Shown piece by piece: positions 7,486 to 9,822 of a DNA stretch of 9,822 nucleotides; position 1 is the stretch's first letter; every line of letters starts with the position of its first letter. This DNA is from Anaerolineaceae bacterium (lineage in GTDB: Bacteria > Chloroflexota > Anaerolineae > JAAYZQ01): the NCBI GenBank assembly GCA_012514775.1, contig JAAYZQ010000134.1:1-9822 (forward strand). Reading direction: 5' to 3'. Below the pieces are notes generated by a model. That model ran no database searches. It was not told the origin of the DNA and saw nothing but the letters and a program-made list of their open reading frames with translations. The translations under genes were made by a program, and so were the position numbers.

Positions 7486-8583
7486 CTATTCGACGTTCGT
7501 ACCAAACTGGCTGTTCAGCCATTCCACAGCTTCGTCCCGCGGCATGGACCAGAAGGAGATGTTGTAGGCCTTGTAGAAGAACTCCTGGGCGGGCTGAGAG
7601 GTCATGGGCACCTTGCCCGACGCGACGTCCATGATGAGGTCGATGCGGCCCCGGGCGGTCTCGACGGGCGGCAGGCCCATGGAGAGCTTGAGAGAGCTGT
7701 TGGGGTCATAGACGCTCTTCATCTCGACTTCGTCAAAGTCGACGCTGCACACGATCTCGGTCAGCGGCTTGCCGTTGTCGAACTTGCCGCGGCCAGCCTG
7801 GGCGAGGCCGGCCATGGTACCGACGGTGAGGTTGGAGGCCTGGGAGTAGATGAGGTTGACCTCGGGGTGCTGGGTGACCAGGTCGAGGATGATCTGCTTG
7901 GCGGCGTCGGGGCCCTTGCTGGCATCGAGGCAGCCCAGGTCGGTGGCGGTGGGGTCGACGGACAGGACACCTTCGACGAAGGGGTCGGTGCGGCCCGACT
8001 TGACCTCGGTGTGGTTGGGCCAGCCGAGCTGGACCAGGACGATGGGCTTGTCGGGGTGGGCGGCCTTCCACTGGGTGGCCATCTCGGCGCCCATGGCGTA
8101 GGAGACGCCGGCCTCGTCGCTGCGGGCGACGGGGATGCCGGTGTCGGCCAGGGGGCTGAAGAAGGAGGTCATGATGATGTCCTTGTCGAGGGCATCGAGG
8201 ACGCCGGGCTTGGCCGCTTCAAAGTCCCAGATGTGGAGGGTTGCGGCATCCATGCCCTGGGCCACGACCTGGTCGACGTTCTGGGTCATGACGGCGCCGT
8301 CGGACTTGCCGTCAAAGGCATACACCTCGGCGCCGTACTTCTCGGCGGCGTACCGCTTGGCCTCGGTGAACTGTGCCTGGTGGAACACGTTGGACAGGTC
8401 CGATACAAAGAAGGCAATCTTCATCGGTTTGTCTGCGGGCGCCTCGGCTTCGGGAGCTTCGGCTTCGGGCGCTTCAGCCGTCGGGGCTGCGGGTGGCTCG
8501 GGCGCGGGTGTAGCGCCACAGGCGGACACTACGAGGCTGGCCAGTACCAGCAAGATCAACATGGTGAACAGATTCTTTTTCAT
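7486..8583 (-). CDS. Sugar ABC transporter substrate-binding lipoprotein (RbsB-like)
   Basis: 365-residue extracytoplasmic binding protein, Peripla_BP_4/RbsB type, that captures the sugar and delivers it to the permease pair. A lipoprotein signal (charged MKKN, hydrophobic core 5-19, lipobox with VVSAC) ends at Cys22, the likely lipidated residue. Residues 23-52 are a Pro/Ala/Glu-rich flexible spacer. The folded domain opens with KIAFFVSDLSNVFHQAQFT (55-73), the usual first strand and ligand-proximal turn, and shows the alternating GAEVYAFDG and DQVVAQGMDAATL pattern of the family. ATG 8583 is chosen because the signal peptide begins there and AGGAG lies eight bases upstream (another abuts the ATG). 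An in-frame ATG at 8700 would add 39 charged residues before the signal and is rejected. It is the first gene of the transporter unit, after a 150-base gap that may hold its own promoter. The ligand is unknown; linked enzymes point to a pentose or pentitol. Confidence 0.96.
   Translation of the reverse strand: MKKNLFTMLILLVLASLVVSACGATPAPEPPAAPTAEAPEAEAPEAEAPADKPMKIAFFVSDLSNVFHQAQFTEAKRYAAEKYGAEVYAFDGKSDGAVMTQNVDQVVAQGMDAATLHIWDFEAAKPGVLDALDKDIIMTSFFSPLADTGIPVARSDEAGVSYAMGAEMATQWKAAHPDKPIVLVQLGWPNHTEVKSGRTDPFVEGVLSVDPTATDLGCLDASKGPDAAKQIILDLVTQHPEVNLIYSQASNLTVGTMAGLAQAGRGKFDNGKPLTEIVCSVDFDEVEMKSVYDPNSSLKLSMGLPPVETARGRIDLIMDVASGKVPMTSQPAQEFFYKAYNISFWSMPRDEAVEWLNSQFGTNVE
8428..8517 (-). repeat. 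Low-complexity spacer: short Glu-Ala-Pro repeats in the binding lipoprotein
   Basis: Codons 23-52 of the lipoprotein gene encode a Pro/Ala/Glu-rich tether, with near-tandem units reading EAPEAEAPEAEAPA (37-50). The DNA shows imperfect copies of a GCTTCGG-containing unit on the plus strand. Such spacers hold a lipid-anchored binding domain away from the membrane and vary in length between strains. Confidence 0.8.
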
Positions 8584-8733
8584 CTCCTGAACTCCTCTCT
8601 TTAAAACCTCGTCGTTGTTTTTGCTTGCAGAAAAGAAACGGCTCTTGCTCGCGTCCTTCCTCCTTTCTCCAAGAAAGTGTCTTTCGTCTCGGGTGGCCAT
8701 GGCTATCGACCCTTTCGCGCCGGTTCCTCGGCG
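8584..8733 (-). promoter_or_regulatory. SDR to binding-protein intergenic region; candidate leader
   Basis: A 150-base region with no convincing gene. At its upstream edge a GC-rich stem-loop overlaps the SDR stop codon. A weaker 5-bp inverted repeat lies at 8663-8677 (CTTTC and GAAAG around five bases). Purine-rich sequence and the AGGAG ribosome-binding site lead into the binding-protein gene. Bases close to the start are more A/T-rich than elsewhere (a TTTTAAA stretch near 8600), but I could not identify a -35/-10 pair with confidence. It is the widest gap in the window and the most likely place for a transporter promoter or operator. Confidence 0.35.
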
Positions 8734-8734
8734 C
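8717..8734 (-). other. Stem-loop at the SDR stop codon
   Basis: A perfect 6-bp GC-only stem, GCGCCG (8717-8722) with CGGCGC (8729-8734), around a six-base loop. Its transcript-side 5' arm begins with the last base of the SDR stop codon. It is followed by GAAAGGG rather than a U-run in the minus-strand transcript, so termination is unlikely to be strong; mRNA processing or stability are alternatives. Confidence 0.5.
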
Positions 8735-9483
8735 TAAAATCCACTGATGTCCTGGGCCAGCCCAAAGACCAGCATTTCGGAAACGCATCCGCCCCTGGTC
8801 AGTGCGCAGGCCTGATATACCATGTCGGCGAAATGTTCCGGGCGCACGGCCATCGAGTCGTCCCAATCAAACCTGTCAACGCCTTCCGCCGCCGTCTGGA
8901 AGCCCGTGTTGGACCCGCCCGGCACCAGCAGCGTGACGGCGATGCCGTGGGGCCGCAGCTCGGTGTAGAGGCACTTGGTAAAGGCATTGACCCCGGCCTT
9001 GGCCGCCGAATACACTGCCCACCCCGGCCAGGAGCGCCGGTCGCACACGCTGGACACGTTGACGATCTTGCCGTAGCCCTGCCTCTTGAACTGCGGCGTG
9101 AAGGTCCGGCAGCTCATGATGGTGCTGGTCAGGTTCAGGTCGATGATGCGGCGGTTGATTTCGTCGCTCATCTCCTCGATGGGCGCCACCTTACCCGCGC
9201 CCCCCGCATAGTTGATCAGGAAATCGACCTTGCCAAAGGCCTTCATCGTCTCCGCAAAGATGCGCTCGTGGGTCTCGCACCTGGTCACGTCGCCGGCCAG
9301 GGCAACCACTTTCGAGCCCGCGTCCTCGCATGCATCGGCGGTGGCCTTGAGGGCCTCCTCGTTGATGTCGACCAGAACGAGGTTCACCTGGTCGACCGTG
9401 GCGAACTTCTCGGCCGTGGCCTTCCCAAACCCGGAGCCAACGCCCGTGATGACCGCCACCTTTCCGTTCAAAGACTCAGCCAT
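8734..9483 (-). CDS. Short-chain dehydrogenase/reductase (classical SDR)
   Basis: 249-residue NAD(P)-dependent oxidoreductase with a single Rossmann fold, the classical SDR length. The cofactor motif TGVGSGFG lies at 13-20; Asp39 at the end of the second strand (LVDIN) suggests NAD(H) preference; Asp65 is in GDV. The active site is Asn117 (LNLTS), Ser144/145 (NVSS), Tyr158 and Lys162 (YSAAK). The structural motif usually read as NNAG appears as NYAGG (91-95). VPGGSNTG follows the active site. The start at ATG 9483 overlaps the end of the panB-like gene by eight bases (ATGGCTGA), so the two are translationally linked. In a sugar operon this enzyme most likely oxidises a polyol or sugar to a ketose, as SDR arabinitol or xylitol dehydrogenases do. 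A link with the panB-like product, such as reduction of a ketopantoate-like compound, cannot be excluded. Substrate unknown. Confidence 0.93.
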   Translation of the reverse strand: MAESLNGKVAVITGVGSGFGKATAEKFATVDQVNLVLVDINEEALKATADACEDAGSKVVALAGDVTRCETHERIFAETMKAFGKVDFLINYAGGAGKVAPIEEMSDEINRRIIDLNLTSTIMSCRTFTPQFKRQGYGKIVNVSSVCDRRSWPGWAVYSAAKAGVNAFTKCLYTELRPHGIAVTLLVPGGSNTGFQTAAEGVDRFDWDDSMAVRPEHFADMVYQACALTRGGCVSEMLVFGLAQDISGF

Positions 9484-9822
9484 GACTCATCCCTCCTTCT
9501 CTCGTGTCTTGGGCCACTTGGCCCCGCAACCGGGCCAGCAATTTGCCCAGTTCCTGGTCCTCAATTGCATACGTGTGCTCGCTGGTGGGGAATGCCCCGC
9601 TCTCCACCTCTTGCCGAAAGTCGGCCAGCGCCCCGACGATGGTCTGAGACAGGTCGGCGTAGACCTTCAGAAAACGCGGCGAAAGCTCCTTGAATAGGCC
9701 GAGCATGTCCTGGGTCACCAGCGCCTGCCCATCGCAGTCGCTGCCGGACCCAATGCCGATGGTCGGGATCTCCAGGCTCTGCGTGATGATCTTGCCCAGG
9801 GCGGCGGGCAGGCACTCGAGCA
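9476..9822 (-). CDS. panB: 3-methyl-2-oxobutanoate hydroxymethyltransferase, C-terminal part (5' end cut by window)
   Basis: The last 114 residues of a PanB/KPHMT protein; the first full codon is at 9820 and the start lies beyond base 9822. PanB adds a hydroxymethyl group from 5,10-methylene-THF to 2-oxoisovalerate to give ketopantoate, the first step of pantothenate and CoA synthesis. Recognition rests on LECLPAALGKIITQSLEIP, which contains the Glu equivalent to catalytic Glu181 of E. coli PanB, on PTIGIGSGSDCDGQALV (family IGIGAG..CDGQVLV), on QDMLGL, and on the closing VESGAFPTSEHTY that resembles VESGVYPGEEHSF in E. coli. GSGS replaces the more usual GAG-plus-one at the loop. The gene ends eight bases inside the SDR. 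Its presence at the head of a sugar operon is unexpected, and it may be a paralogue with another aldol substrate. Confidence 0.85.
   Translation of the reverse strand, partial: LECLPAALGKIITQSLEIPTIGIGSGSDCDGQALVTQDMLGLFKELSPRFLKVYADLSQTIVGALADFRQEVESGAFPTSEHTYAIEDQELGKLLARLRGQVAQDTREGGMSHG

Noticed and set aside
8428..8517. Tandem repeat or CRISPR-like array
   Set aside because: The repetition is short, imperfect, in frame and encodes an Ala/Glu/Pro tether; there are no spacers or direct repeats of CRISPR size.
6808..8604. Plus-strand open frame of 598 codons opposite the ATPase and binding protein
   Set aside because: Its low-complexity Gly/Val/Asp/His translation mirrors the opposite strand. 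The minus-strand genes carry Walker motifs and a lipobox, which explain the region.
8584..8700. Upstream in-frame ATG at 8700 as the start of the binding protein
   Set aside because: It would place 39 charged residues before the lipoprotein signal peptide. The ATG at 8583 has the ribosome-binding site and the correct signal-peptide layout.
1..9822. Defence system, mobile element, attachment site or RNA gene
   Set aside because: No transposase, integrase, nuclease, toxin, tRNA-like cloverleaf, rRNA segment or flanking repeats were seen; nearly every base is explained by metabolic and transport genes of uniform composition.

Overview
The window is a single dense block of ten protein genes, all on the minus strand and so transcribed from high to low coordinates. 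Gaps are short or absent, and genes at both ends are cut by the window edges. Base composition is high-GC. The only surface protein is a lipoprotein with a Pro/Ala/Glu-rich spacer after its lipobox cysteine, and the gene set is a bacterial sugar-catabolism set. This would suit Chloroflexota (Anaerolineae-like) or another high-GC environmental bacterium. That assignment is an inference from style, because no rRNA or other phylogenetic marker is present.

Layout in order of transcription: (1) the C-terminal part of a PanB-like ketopantoate hydroxymethyltransferase (9822-9476); (2) a short-chain dehydrogenase/reductase (9483-8734) overlapping panB by 8 bases; (3) after a 150-base gap, a complete carbohydrate ABC importer of the ribose/xylose type: lipoprotein binding protein (8583-7486), double-domain ATPase (7397-5907), and two different RbsC-type permeases (5904-4879 and 4858-3788); (4) an aldo/keto reductase (3733-2756); (5) three sugar-phosphate enzymes: a UlaE/SgbU-type 3-epimerase (2745-1834), a class II aldolase-fold protein close to L-ribulose-5-phosphate 4-epimerases (1820-1179), and an FGGY kinase resembling L-xylulose kinase LyxK (1129 to beyond base 1).

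Read together, the cassette looks like an import and catabolism pathway for a pentose, pentitol or related L-sugar. The sugar enters through the ABC system and may be oxidised to a ketose by the SDR and/or the AKR. It would then be phosphorylated by the LyxK-like kinase, converted by UlaE (L-xylulose-5-P to L-ribulose-5-P) and by the 4-epimerase to D-xylulose-5-P, which feeds the pentose phosphate pathway. The 3-keto-L-gulonate-6-P decarboxylase (UlaD/SgbH) that accompanies these enzymes in the E. coli ula and yia clusters is not in the window, so a five-carbon substrate seems more likely than ascorbate or ketogulonate. The substrate itself cannot be read from the sequence.

Points worth a second look: the 4-epimerase homologue appears to lack the catalytic Asp equivalent to E. 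coli AraD Asp120; a panB-like gene is translationally linked to a sugar-operon SDR; and the binding-protein gene is bracketed by two stem-loops, a short GC-rich one at the upstream SDR stop codon and a strong one just downstream. No regulator, RNA gene, mobile element or CRISPR array was seen.
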